A stretch of 64,000 bases of DNA, taken from M55B112 sp040880545. Its GTDB lineage: Bacteria > Bacteroidota > Bacteroidia > Bacteroidales > GCA-2748055. The notes under the pieces were generated by a model, which did not search any database, had not been told where the DNA came from, and was given only the letters and a program-made list of their open reading frames with translations. Of this stretch, positions 43,867-54,000 are shown piece by piece (within the stretch, counting starts at the first letter, position 1; each line of letters opens with the position of its first letter). Location of the stretch: positions 24,475 to 88,474 of the forward strand of contig JBBDIE010000139.1 in the NCBI GenBank assembly GCA_040880545.1. The letters are read 5' to 3'. The translations under genes and the position numbers were made by a program.

Positions 43867-45419
43867 TGGAAAAAGAGATCAGTATATTATGGACCGATGA
43901 TGAGATAGATTTGCTTAAACCTTATATCCTGTTCCTGGAGGAGAAAGGCTATGTCGTTTCAACTGCAAACAGTGGAGAAGAGGCACTTGAGCAAGTGAGG
44001 GACAAAACATTCAACCTGATCTTTCTTGATGAAAACATGCCCGGACTGAGTGGGTTGGAGACCCTGGACAGGATTAAGGATCTGGCCCCTTCCGTGCCGG
44101 TTATCATGATTACCAAGTCGGAAGAGGAGGATATCATGGATGAGGCCATTGGCAGTAAAATAGCCGATTATCTGATTAAGCCGGTTAACCCAAAACAGAT
44201 CCTTCTGACCATAAAGAAACACCTGGATTCCAGGCGGCTGGTGACCCAGAAAACAACTTCAACATACCAGGTACAATTCGGTCAGATAGGAACCCTGATT
44301 AACACAGCAGCGACATTCGGTGATTGGGTAAATGTTTATAAGAAACTGGTTTACTGGGAACAGGAGTTGGAAGAGTCGGATGAATCCGGCATGAACGAGG
44401 TATTGGGGATGCAATGGGCGGAAGCGAACAACGGATTCAACAGGTATGTCAAAAATAATTACAGGGAATGGTTTAAAGGAGGAGACCGGGAAAAGCCGAT
44501 GCTCTCCTTCCAGGTTTTCAGGGAAGCTGTATACCCTTTGTTGAAAAAGGGAAAAGTTGCCATGCTTGTTATAGATAACCTCAGGTACGATCAGTGGAAG
44601 CTGATCGAACAGGAGATCAATAATAGTTTCAGGGTTGAGGAGGAGTTAATCTATTGCAGTATTCTTCCCACGGCGACCCAGTACGCCAGAAATGCCATGT
44701 TCGCCGGAATGATGCCCTCAGAAATAAAAAAGAGGACACCGCAATACTGGATAGAGGAGGAAGAGGAGCAGAGTAAGAACCAGTTTGAAGCGGAGTTGTT
44801 ACGAGATCAGATGAAAAGGTTAGGTGTTAAGAGTACCGTCAACTACGAAAAAATAAGCAATCAGAAGCATGGAAAACGGATGGTTGAAAATTTCAGTGAT
44901 ATTTTGAATTTTGACCTGAATGTTTTGGTTTACAATTTTGTGGACATGTTGTCTCATGCACGTACAGAGATGGATGTCATCAAGGAGTTGGCTTATGATG
45001 ACAGGACCTACAGGGCGCTTACACTTACCTGGTTCAATAACTCCTATTTACTGGACTTTATACGGCTGCTTTCCAAAAACAATATACAGTTGGTATTGAC
45101 CACCGATCACGGAACAATACGGGTTCAGAATCCTGTGAAGGTTGTAGGAGACAGGAAGACTTCCACAAACCTGCGGTATAAGCAGGGAAGGAACCTGAGT
45201 TTTCCGTCAAAGCAGGTCTTTGAAATCAATGAGCCCGGAGAGGTACTTCTTCCGAAGTCAAATGTCAGTACAAGTTATATCTTTGCAGGGGGCTACGATT
45301 ATATGGTTTACCCAAACAATTACAACCATTTTGTAAACCACTACAGGAACACCTTCCAGCATGGAGGTATCTCCCTGGAAGAGATGGTGATTCCCTGTGT
45401 GATCATGTCGCCGCGTTAA
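43866..45419 (+). CDS. porX: T9SS response regulator PorX (receiver plus PglZ/alkaline-phosphatase-type domain)
   Basis: A 517-residue two-domain regulator. The receiver (1-125) has the acidic pair Asp11-Asp12, phospho-acceptor Asp55 (FLDENMPG), Thr83 and Lys105. The C-terminal PglZ domain has an alkaline-phosphatase-superfamily core: LVIDNLRYDQW, SILPTATQYARN, NFVDMLSHART and TTDHGTIRV supply the metal-binding and Thr residues. In Porphyromonas PorX acts with the kinase PorY and the sigma factor SigP on T9SS genes, and cleaves oligonucleotides. No PorY kinase is in the window. The start overlaps the porW stop by one base, so the two are translationally coupled. Confidence 0.95.
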   Translation: MEKEISILWTDDEIDLLKPYILFLEEKGYVVSTANSGEEALEQVRDKTFNLIFLDENMPGLSGLETLDRIKDLAPSVPVIMITKSEEEDIMDEAIGSKIADYLIKPVNPKQILLTIKKHLDSRRLVTQKTTSTYQVQFGQIGTLINTAATFGDWVNVYKKLVYWEQELEESDESGMNEVLGMQWAEANNGFNRYVKNNYREWFKGGDREKPMLSFQVFREAVYPLLKKGKVAMLVIDNLRYDQWKLIEQEINNSFRVEEELIYCSILPTATQYARNAMFAGMMPSEIKKRTPQYWIEEEEEQSKNQFEAELLRDQMKRLGVKSTVNYEKISNQKHGKRMVENFSDILNFDLNVLVYNFVDMLSHARTEMDVIKELAYDDRTYRALTLTWFNNSYLLDFIRLLSKNNIQLVLTTDHGTIRVQNPVKVVGDRKTSTNLRYKQGRNLSFPSKQVFEINEPGEVLLPKSNVSTSYIFAGGYDYMVYPNNYNHFVNHYRNTFQHGGISLEEMVIPCVIMSPR

Positions 45420-45422
45420 ACC

Positions 45423-45836
45423 ATGATAAAAACAGATATACACACCTTACAGGATCTGGATGCAGCCGCACGAGCATTAGTGGCAGCATTTGGTAGTTAC
45501 AGGAAAATAGCCATTTCGGGGGAGATGGGGGCAGGTAAAACCACCCTTATACAAGCAATTTGCAAAGTGCTGGGTGTTACCGATATTGTAAACAGTCCCA
45601 CCTTTGCCCTGATCAATGAATACTTTACAAGCGGTGGAGAGTCCATATTTCACTTTGACCTTTACCGCATTGAAGAAGTTACTGAAATGTATGATTTTGG
45701 CTATGAAGACTATTTCTATTCGGATGATTGGTGCTTCATTGAATGGCCTGAAAAAGCTGCGGACCTTATGCCGGAAGATACACTATGGCTGACGATTACA
45801 GTAAGAGAGGACGGGAGCAGGATAGTCACAGGCTGA
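45423..45836 (+). CDS. tsaE: tRNA threonylcarbamoyladenosine biosynthesis ATPase TsaE
   Basis: A 137-residue P-loop protein. It has Walker A GEMGAGKTTL, then NSPTFALINEY, HFDLYRI and CFIEWPEKA, all characteristic of TsaE. It works with TsaB and TsaD to make t6A37 in tRNAs reading ANN codons. It begins 3 bp after porX, and alanine dehydrogenase follows 91 bp on. This order (porX, tsaE, ald) is, from memory, common in Bacteroidota and should be checked. Confidence 0.95.
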   Translation: MIKTDIHTLQDLDAAARALVAAFGSYRKIAISGEMGAGKTTLIQAICKVLGVTDIVNSPTFALINEYFTSGGESIFHFDLYRIEEVTEMYDFGYEDYFYSDDWCFIEWPEKAADLMPEDTLWLTITVREDGSRIVTG

Positions 45837-45927
45837 CGCACTTCATGCAGCAGGCTCCGGGGAAGCATTATTCTGATTTGACAATCCCCCCATTTTGTAC
45901 TAATTTAGGTTCGCTAAAACTAAACTA

Positions 45928-47148
45928 ATGAACAAAAAAGGAGGGAGGTCCATTGATCTCAGACGTGAGGGGTTGTTACCGCAGGAGGAGATGCTGGAAG
46001 TGGGGACCATCAAGCAGGAGATGATCATTGGCTTGCCGAAGGAGGACCAGAATAAAGAGAGCCGGGTTCCGCTGACACCGGAGGCAGTGGAAATTCTGAC
46101 GGGCCACGGACACAGGGTAATTATTGAATCCAAAGCAGGAGAATCTGCCAATTATCTGGACAACCAGTATGCAGAGAGCGGGGCGATGATCACAGACAAC
46201 CGGGGTGAAATTTTCCAGAGTGACATTGTTCTGAAAATTGATCCACCCGATGTTCGTGATATTGACATGATGAAGGATCGGTTAACATTGATTTCTTCAT
46301 TCCAGACAAGAACCTTCCGTGACCGGGCATATATTGAAAAGTTGATGCAGAAGAAGGTAACGGCCATTTCCATGGAACGTATCCAGGATGAGCACCACTG
46401 TTACCCACTGATAAGGAGTATGAGCGGGATTGCAGGAAACACGGCGGTACTTATTGCAGGGGAGTATCTCAGCAACGTACGGGGAGGCAAAGGTGTTATG
46501 TTGGGAGGTATCACCGGGATCACGCCCACCGAGGTGGTTATTCTGGGTGCCGGCACAGCTGCTGAATTTGCTGTACGTGCTGCTATGGGGCTTGGTGCTG
46601 TTGTCAAGGTATTTGATGAATCGGTTCAGCGATTACGAAGGTTACAGACAGCAGTAGGGGCCAACATTCCAACATCCATATTTCACCCACGGGTTTTTGA
46701 AAAGGCGTTAAAGTCGGCCGATGTAGTGATTGGAGCCGTAAGGAGCGATGATGATGTGCCGAAATTTCTTGTAACTGAAGAGATGGTCATGGGAATGAAG
46801 AAAGGATCGGTCATTGTCGATATCAGCATCGATAGCGGAGGGTGCGTAGAGACTTCAGAACCAAGAACTCAGAAGGATCCGGTATATACCAGGTACGGGG
46901 TTATTCATTATTGTGTTCCCAATATTCCCTCCCGTGTGGCAAGAACAGCTTCCATAGCTGTCAGCAATGTGGTATCACCCATGTTGAAGAGTCTGGGCCA
47001 GCAGGGAAGTGTGTCGCATCATCTGAAGCGTGATGAAGGATTGAGGCATGGTGTATATATTTACAATGGAATTCTAACCAATGAATCCATCGGTAACCGT
47101 TTTGGAATCCCGTCCAAGGATATAGAATTACTGATGGCGGCATTTTAA
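45928..47148 (+). CDS. ald: Alanine dehydrogenase
   Basis: A 406-residue member of the alanine dehydrogenase/transhydrogenase family. The N-terminal domain has GLPKEDQNKESRVPLTPEAV. The NAD-binding domain has VVILGAGTAAEFAVRAAMGLGA, and the end has VVDISIDSGGCVETS and VPNIPSRVARTAS. The reaction is reversible NAD-dependent deamination of L-alanine to pyruvate. About 35 extra residues before IIGLPKE are typical of the longer Bacteroidota form, so the first ATG was kept. No clear TAnnTTTG box lies upstream. Confidence 0.9.
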   Translation: MNKKGGRSIDLRREGLLPQEEMLEVGTIKQEMIIGLPKEDQNKESRVPLTPEAVEILTGHGHRVIIESKAGESANYLDNQYAESGAMITDNRGEIFQSDIVLKIDPPDVRDIDMMKDRLTLISSFQTRTFRDRAYIEKLMQKKVTAISMERIQDEHHCYPLIRSMSGIAGNTAVLIAGEYLSNVRGGKGVMLGGITGITPTEVVILGAGTAAEFAVRAAMGLGAVVKVFDESVQRLRRLQTAVGANIPTSIFHPRVFEKALKSADVVIGAVRSDDDVPKFLVTEEMVMGMKKGSVIVDISIDSGGCVETSEPRTQKDPVYTRYGVIHYCVPNIPSRVARTASIAVSNVVSPMLKSLGQQGSVSHHLKRDEGLRHGVYIYNGILTNESIGNRFGIPSKDIELLMAAF

Positions 47149-47287
47149 TAAGGATGAATCCCTCCTTCAATATCCTTCGCAAAAGGAAATGATAATCAAT
47201 AGATGTTTCGCGGTATCGGGACCGGAATGGGCATTTTTATAGTTGATAAGTGTTTGAAATGAAGAAGTTTACCTAAATTGGGGTTAC

Positions 47288-47830
47288 GTGAAACCGAAAA
47301 TAATCATATGCATGACCGCTATAACTGTATTGCTGACAGTATGCTGTGAGCGAACTGACCAAATTGACCGGGGCCAGATCGTCCTGAGTTCTGCTTTTAA
47401 CTTCGATATGGCCACAGTTCAAGGATACAATTTTGATCTCGGGAAGCGTACCAGCTATCCTTCCAGTGGAGAGGCACTCCCCGATATTGTGGTTGATCAG
47501 TACAGACGCATCGACGGCACGGTAAAACCCGGATTCACATCGCCTTCAAACCCGGATGGATTTGCACTTGCGGGTGCATTCAGTACCGTGGAGGAGTCGC
47601 TGGATTATTTTAATTCCCAATTGCAATCATTTGATCCGGAGGCTGCTTATTCTCCTTCCACCGATACTGTAACACTATTCCAGGTCTGGGTTTTGAAAAC
47701 CAATGCGGGAAATTACGCGAAACTGCACGTGAATGAGATCCGCGAAGCCTCGGATGCCTCAGGAGAGTACATTGAAGTTATCGTTGATTATTACTACCAG
47801 CCGAATGGAGTTCCCGAATTCCCGGATTAA
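47288..47830 (+). CDS. Hypothetical lipoprotein
   Basis: A 180-residue protein starting with GTG at 47288. A lipoprotein-like signal ends LLTVCC (Cys19 or Cys20). The mature part has no family I recognise. It is rich in Asp, Ser and Tyr, with TASVE-like beta segments and an end IEVIVDYYYQPNGVPEFPD. It stands alone between ald and the symporter gene. The weak start codon and lack of homologue recall make this less certain than its neighbours. Confidence 0.6.
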   Translation: MKPKIIICMTAITVLLTVCCERTDQIDRGQIVLSSAFNFDMATVQGYNFDLGKRTSYPSSGEALPDIVVDQYRRIDGTVKPGFTSPSNPDGFALAGAFSTVEESLDYFNSQLQSFDPEAAYSPSTDTVTLFQVWVLKTNAGNYAKLHVNEIREASDASGEYIEVIVDYYYQPNGVPEFPD

Positions 47831-48026
47831 TTTTTTGGGCACTTTTTGTTATATTGGGCCTTCTTTGTTAAACGGAGGAGGAAGTGGTTGGTGGTTGGTC
47901 AAGGGTTTCAACGTGTGGGACCTTTTTTTAACTACAGAGAAGCAAGCTTTGCACAGCGTTGAAAGGAGTTTTTTGAGTTTGAATTATGGACGTGAAGAGG
48001 GGGAGTAATGAGCAAGCTCTTGCGTG

Positions 48027-48044
48027 TTGTACTGAGGAGTACAA
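48027..48044. repeat. Hairpin TTGTACT-GAGG-AGTACAA
   Basis: A perfect 7-bp stem with a GAGG tetraloop in the 291-bp space between the lipoprotein and symporter genes. No T-run follows, so it is more likely an mRNA structure or protein site than a terminator. Confidence 0.5.
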
Positions 48045-48081
48045 TGATTAAGTTTTAGAACCGTAATTTAAAAATTCATTA

Positions 48082-48095
48082 CAGGGTATACCCTG
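48082..48095. promoter_or_regulatory. 14-bp perfect palindrome upstream of the symporter gene, operator-like
   Basis: CAGGGTATACCCTG is fully symmetrical and lies 26 bp before the symporter ATG. That position suits a repressor or activator dimer. A chance 14-bp perfect palindrome is unlikely at any one place, but the bound protein is unknown. Confidence 0.45.
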
Positions 48096-48121
48096 GTAAA
48101 TAGTTACAAATATTAGAAGCA

Positions 48122-49570
48122 ATGGATTTTATTCTTCTGGGATTCATTATCTACCTTTTTCTTATTCTGGGAATAGGGTTTCTTACCTACAAGAGTAACA
48201 AGAGCCACAATGACTATTTTGTAGCCGGAAGGAGGCTGAACCCCTGGGTGGTGGCCTTTTCAGAAAGAGCGAGTGGCGAAAGCGCCTGGCTATTATTGGG
48301 TCTGCCCGGTGCAGCTTATGCTCTGGGGTTCCTGGAAATATGGACCGCCATGGGATGTGTCATCGGGATCATTTTTTACTGGTTTGTGATCGCACGTGAT
48401 TTGCGTGACCAGTCGGAGACGGTCCATGCCATTACGCTACCCACATTTTTTGCTGCAAAATTCATCAAGGGGCAGGCAGCGATCAGGATATTGTCGACCG
48501 CAATTATCATTTTTTTCTTCATCTTTTATCTTTCCGCGCAGATTAACGGAGCGGGAAAGATTCTGAACGTAACATTCGGGTTAGGGAACAGGAGTGGTAT
48601 GCTGCTTGGAGCTACGGTTATTATATTTTACACCATGATGGGTGGTTTCTTTGCAGTGGCATGGACCGATCTGGTTCAAGGCATCATCATGGTCGGAACC
48701 CTGGTAGTTCTGCCTATAGCAGGATTCATTGAACTGGCCGAACAGGGTATTACACTTTCGGGGGAAATGAAAGAAATGAGTACAGCAGAAGGGTTTTCAC
48801 TTTTTTCTTTCACCGGGGGCAAGACCGGCTGGGCAGCGGCAGCGCTGATCATCAGTGGCCTGAGCTGGGCCTTCGGTTATATGGGCCAGCCGCACCTGCT
48901 CACCAGGTTTATGTCCATTAAAAGCCCCAAAAAAATCAGAATCTCCAGGAGGATTGCCATAGCCTGGGCAATTCCGGCATTTTCCGGCGCTATGCTGATA
49001 GGTGTCGTCGGTGTGGCCATGTACGGACAGGGTTATTTTGAAGATATTGAACAGATCATGCCACACATGGCCACTACCCTGCTCCCTGCCTGGTTGGCGG
49101 GTATTTTTATCAGCGGGGCCATTGCGGCGATGATGTCCACGGCCGACAGTCAACTGCTGGTGATCAGCTCTTCAGTTATTGAGGACCTGTACCACCAGAC
49201 ACTGGGCAAGGATGTAACTGACCGGTTCCTGCTGCGTGCAAGCAGGATGATCACGATAGTTATCGGGGGTATTGGCCTGATTATTGCGATTTGGTCAGAC
49301 AAGCTTATTTTTGCCATGGTTTCTTATGCCTGGGCGGGACTGGGATCATCCTTTGGCCCATTACTGCTGCTGATGTTAAAATGGAAAAAGGTAACCTGGC
49401 AGGGAGCCATTGCAGGTCTGATAACGGGGTTTATTACTACGGTAATCTGGTCGGAAATTACTGTACTTGATGACATGCTGAGTGTAAGGTTCGTATCTTT
49501 TGTGCTGGCATTCCTGGCAGTTTGGTTAGTTAGCCTGGCTACCTGGAAACAGCATGAGGCTTCACGATAG
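48122..49570 (+). CDS. Sodium:solute symporter, PutP-like
   Basis: A 482-residue inner-membrane protein with about 13 hydrophobic helices. Family motifs include DYFVAGRRLNPWVVAFSERASGESAWLLLGLPG in the first helices and AAMMSTADSQLLVISS later, matching the sodium/proline symporter group. It should import proline or a related solute with Na+. Substrate choice within the SSS family cannot be read reliably by eye. A palindrome lies just upstream, and no gene of proline catabolism is adjacent. Confidence 0.85.
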   Translation: MDFILLGFIIYLFLILGIGFLTYKSNKSHNDYFVAGRRLNPWVVAFSERASGESAWLLLGLPGAAYALGFLEIWTAMGCVIGIIFYWFVIARDLRDQSETVHAITLPTFFAAKFIKGQAAIRILSTAIIIFFFIFYLSAQINGAGKILNVTFGLGNRSGMLLGATVIIFYTMMGGFFAVAWTDLVQGIIMVGTLVVLPIAGFIELAEQGITLSGEMKEMSTAEGFSLFSFTGGKTGWAAAALIISGLSWAFGYMGQPHLLTRFMSIKSPKKIRISRRIAIAWAIPAFSGAMLIGVVGVAMYGQGYFEDIEQIMPHMATTLLPAWLAGIFISGAIAAMMSTADSQLLVISSSVIEDLYHQTLGKDVTDRFLLRASRMITIVIGGIGLIIAIWSDKLIFAMVSYAWAGLGSSFGPLLLLMLKWKKVTWQGAIAGLITGFITTVIWSEITVLDDMLSVRFVSFVLAFLAVWLVSLATWKQHEASR

Positions 49571-49647
49571 AACAGTTACAGGTAAAAGAAATAGAAGTAA
49601 GTTTGAGCAATTTAATTTCAGGAAATAAGGCGTTGATAATTTTATAG

Positions 49648-50877
49648 ATGGTATTACTATACAATATAGGGATCAGACTTTACGGACTAATGGTACGAGT
49701 CGTGTCTGCCTGGAATCCTAAAGCTGCAAAATGGGTGGCGGGGCGACAGGGATGGCGTGAGGAAATTGCAAGTAAATTCAACAAGGAGGACCGGGTGGTT
49801 TGGTTTCATTGTGCATCGCTTGGAGAATTTGAGCAAGGCAGGCCAATGATTGAAATGGTACGCAAGCAGTATCCTGCATATAAAATCCTGCTGACATTTT
49901 TTTCTCCCTCCGGGTTTGAGAAGCGCAAGGATTATCCGTTGGCGGACCATGTATCATACCTACCGCTGGATACCCGGGCAAATGCGAAGGAGATGCTCAC
50001 ACTAGTTCCCGTGGTGAAAGCAATTTTCATCAAATATGAATTCTGGTATAACTTTCTATCTGTACTGAAGGCAAATAACATACCGGTGTACCTGGTTTCC
50101 GGTTATTTCAGACCATCTCAGCTGTTTTTCAGGTGGTACGGTGGGTGGTACAGGAAGATTCTACTTTTTTTCACACATATTTTTGTTCAGAACGGAGCCT
50201 CTGCCGAATTACTCGGAAAGTTTGATATTAAAAAGGTTACTGTGTCGGGCGATACAAGGTTCGATCGTGTGATGGCTATTGCTGAAAAAGCAAGGCAATT
50301 TGCTGCACTACAATTGTATTCGGAAGGCAATAGTGTAATTATCGGAGGTAGTACCTGGGAGAAGGATGAAATGATACTAAAGGAGGCGTACAGGAAATTA
50401 AAGGGGAAGTGCAAGTGGATCATTGCACCCCATGAGCCTTCTGAACAGAATGTTCAAAGGCTGAAATGCTGGTTTCCAGAGCACATAGTATTCTCTGAAA
50501 TTAAGAATGGTACTTCCCCGGAAGGAGACATTATAATCGTTGATACCATAGGTAATTTATCGTCATTGTACCGTTACGGATCACTGGCATATATCGGTGG
50601 AGGTTTTGGCAAAGGAATCCATAATATACTGGAAGCGACTGCAGCAGGTTTACCCGTTCTGTTCGGGCCCAATTATGAACGCTTCAATGAAGCAGTTGAC
50701 CTTCGAAATGCCGGCGCTGCGTATGTTGTAGAGCATCCGGAGGATGGATTCAGCCAATTTAATAAACTTCTGGGGAACAGGAAACTGCTGGATAAAAGTG
50801 CGCAAATCGCTGTAAATTATACACATAAAAAGACTGGCGCATCCAAAATTATTGTTGATTACCTGTTTAAAAATTGA
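49648..50877 (+). CDS. waaA: 3-deoxy-D-manno-octulosonic acid (Kdo) transferase
   Basis: A 409-residue GT-B glycosyltransferase anchored by an N-terminal hydrophobic helix. It has WFHCASLGEFEQGRPM, LLTFFSPSGFEKRKDYPLADHVSYLPLD and IKYEFWYNFL in the N-terminal domain, and YIGGGFGKGIHNILE in the nucleotide-binding half. WaaA transfers Kdo from CMP-Kdo to lipid A precursor at the inner face of the inner membrane. It is a single gene, 77 bp after the symporter. Confidence 0.94.
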   Translation: MVLLYNIGIRLYGLMVRVVSAWNPKAAKWVAGRQGWREEIASKFNKEDRVVWFHCASLGEFEQGRPMIEMVRKQYPAYKILLTFFSPSGFEKRKDYPLADHVSYLPLDTRANAKEMLTLVPVVKAIFIKYEFWYNFLSVLKANNIPVYLVSGYFRPSQLFFRWYGGWYRKILLFFTHIFVQNGASAELLGKFDIKKVTVSGDTRFDRVMAIAEKARQFAALQLYSEGNSVIIGGSTWEKDEMILKEAYRKLKGKCKWIIAPHEPSEQNVQRLKCWFPEHIVFSEIKNGTSPEGDIIIVDTIGNLSSLYRYGSLAYIGGGFGKGIHNILEATAAGLPVLFGPNYERFNEAVDLRNAGAAYVVEHPEDGFSQFNKLLGNRKLLDKSAQIAVNYTHKKTGASKIIVDYLFKN

Positions 50878-51028
50878 GGGGCAATAATTCTGCTTAAACC
50901 GTTCAATTGGTTTAGTTTTAAATGCGCTGTTGAAATACGGCAAAAGAATAACATTTTGTTGATGTTCAGTTAATCTTTTTGTCATATCATCCCGCTTATT
51001 TTGCGCTAAATAACCTTAACTAAAATTT

Positions 51029-54000
51029 ATGAAAATGAGAAAGACAAGCAAAATTATTATTCTGTTAGCTTTGTTTGCGTTGCTAACGGGTTCAATTTAT
51101 GCTCAGGTTACGACATCTGGCATGAACGGACGTGTGATTGACAATAACAATGACCCGATGCCAGGAGCAACTGTAGTAGCCGTCCACGAGCCGTCGGGAA
51201 CACAGTATGGTACCATTACCAACACTGAAGGAAGGTTTAACCTTCAAGGGATGCGTACAGGGGGTCCTTACCTTGTGGAAGTGTCCTTCCTCGGATATTC
51301 CAAGGAATCATTTTCGAATATCAATTTGTATCTGGGGGAAACTTTTACACTGAATGCAGTTTTAAATGAGGGTACAGTTGAACTGGGAGATGTAATGATA
51401 GTAGGTAAGAAGGCTTCTGCCTTCCAAACGGATAAAACCGGAGCCACAACCAATATTTCAAACCAGCAATTGACTGCGATGCCAACCATCAACCGGAGTA
51501 TTCAGGACATTGCCAGATATTCGCCCTATGCAAACGGTATGGGCTTTGCAGGGGGTGACGGTCGCTCTACAAACTTTACGGTTGACGGTGCGAATTTTAA
51601 TAACAACTTCGGTTTGGGCTCCAGCTTACCAGGTGGTGGGAACCCTATTTCAATAGATGCCATTGAGGAAATTCAGGTTGTCATTGCTCCTTTCGATGTA
51701 CGACAAACCAATTTTATTGGTGGAGGTATCAATGCAATTACCAAATCAGGAACCAATACATTCAAGGCTTCTGCCTATAACTATTTCAGGAATCAGAACA
51801 TGCGGGGGAATAAAATCGGAGATGTGGATTTTGGTGAACGTGATGAAGAATCCAGACAAGTTTATGGTGTTACGCTGGGTGGCCCTATTATCAAAAACAA
51901 ACTATTCTTCTTTGTAAACGGAGAATACGAATTACGTCCGGGTCAGGTTGTAACCTGGAGGCCGTCTGATGACGGTGTGGCCAACACCGACCTTATGCTT
52001 TCACGTACAAGCGTTTCGGATATGGAACTGGTAAAACAACACCTGATTGATAACTATGGGTATGATCCAGGTTCATATAGTGATTATCCTGCAGATGAGA
52101 GCAACAGAAAGCTTCTGGCCCGTCTCGACTGGAACATTAATGATGCCAATAAATTGAGCCTGCGCTATAACCACACCAAAAACCAGGGATGGAACCCCAC
52201 CAACGGGAACTCAACTGATGGGGGTTTCCGGAACAGGAATATGAATCGGATTTCTCAATATTCGATGGCTTTTTCAAATTCTCTCTATTCGAGTGATAAC
52301 ATCGTCAATTCAATTTCACTGGATTTGAACAGCCGTATTTCAAATAATATTTCAAATCAGTTCCTGACAACTTATTCAATGATTAAGGATGTCCGTGGTT
52401 CCACTTCAGAACCATTTCCTTTTATTGATATTATGTATGGAGTAAATGGTGACGGGAGCCAGATTCTTGAACCCTATATGTCGGCAGGTTATGAATTGTT
52501 TACCTGGAACAACGGGGTAAACAACAATGTATTCAATATCATTAACAACACAAATATATATTTAGGGGATCATAACGTTACAGTCGGGGCAAGTTATGAG
52601 TACCAGATGGCCAACAACTCCTATATGAGAAATGGTACAGGGTATTATCGTTATGCCAGTATTGACGATTTTCTGAATCAGGCTGCCCCAAGAGATTTTG
52701 CATTGACCTATGGGTACGACGGGGAGAAAAATCCGGCTGCTGAAGTTGCTTTTAATCAGATTGGTGTTTATGCCCAGGATGAATGGAATGTTGTTTCCGG
52801 ATTCAAAATCACCTATGGAATACGTGCCGATTATCTAAAATACGCGGACAACATCATCAGAAACAATGCAATTTATGCATTGGATTTTGGCGGTAAGAAA
52901 ATTGATACAGGCGAATGGCCGTCTGCAAAAGTTCAAATTTCACCAAGAGCCGGTTTTACCTGGGATGCATTGGGTGACCAATCATTGAAGTTGCGTGGTG
53001 GAACAGGCTTGTTTGCAGGGAGATTGCCGTTGGTGTTCTTTACCAATATGCCAACCAACTCAGGTATGGTACAGGGCAGTTATGCTGCAGTTACAAGATA
53101 TGATGAAAATGGATTCGTTACAAGTGCTGATCCAGTTTTGGCATCATTGGCAGGACAACCAATGCTCACAGACGTGGACAAAATGATTCAAACACTGAAT
53201 TTGCAGAATACGATTTCTCCGGAAGATGGAGCTCTGCCACGGGATATAAATGCAATTGATCCCAATTTTAAAATGCCCCAGGTGTGGAAAACATCACTGG
53301 CTGTAGATTATGAATTTCCAGCTTCATTCCCATTGTCCATAACTTTGGAAGGTATTTATACAAAGACAATCAATGGGGTTATGCTGAAAAATTATAACAT
53401 TGAGCAACCAGATAACACATGGCAGCAATTCAACGGACCCGATGACAGATACATTTATCCGGCAAGCGCTGACATTACATACAGTTCGAGAAATGCTTAC
53501 GTACTTTCAAATAATAGTGAGGGATGGGGTGCCATTGGAAACATCTCAGTCTTTGCTGAACCAATAGAAAACCTGAATTTTATGGTTGCTTATACCTATA
53601 CAGAGTCAAAGGAAATCTCAGGTATGCCGGGTAGTAATGCAGCATCGGCTTATAATGGCCTTATTCAGATTGATGGCCCGCATCTGCCTACAGTACAGCG
53701 TTCTCAATTTGTTATGCCTTCCAGGGCCATTGCGTCTGCTTCATACAGAATTCCGTATGCCAACGATCATATGGCTACCACATTTAATCTGTTCTATTCC
53801 GGTTATTCACCTTATGGATTTAGCTTCACTTATGAAAACGATATGAATAATGATGGTTATGCAAACGATCTAATATACATACCGAAAGAAAAAGGTGAAA
53901 TCCAATTTATAAGTGCAGCAGACGAAGATGCTTTCTTCAACTTCATTGAGCAGGACAAATATCTGAGCAGTAATATGGGGAATTATGCCGAAGCATATTC

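Noticed and set aside
47733..48008. A 91-codon reading frame overlapping the hypothetical lipoprotein gene
   Set aside because: It overlaps the better-supported lipoprotein frame by about 100 bp and then runs through low-complexity non-coding DNA.
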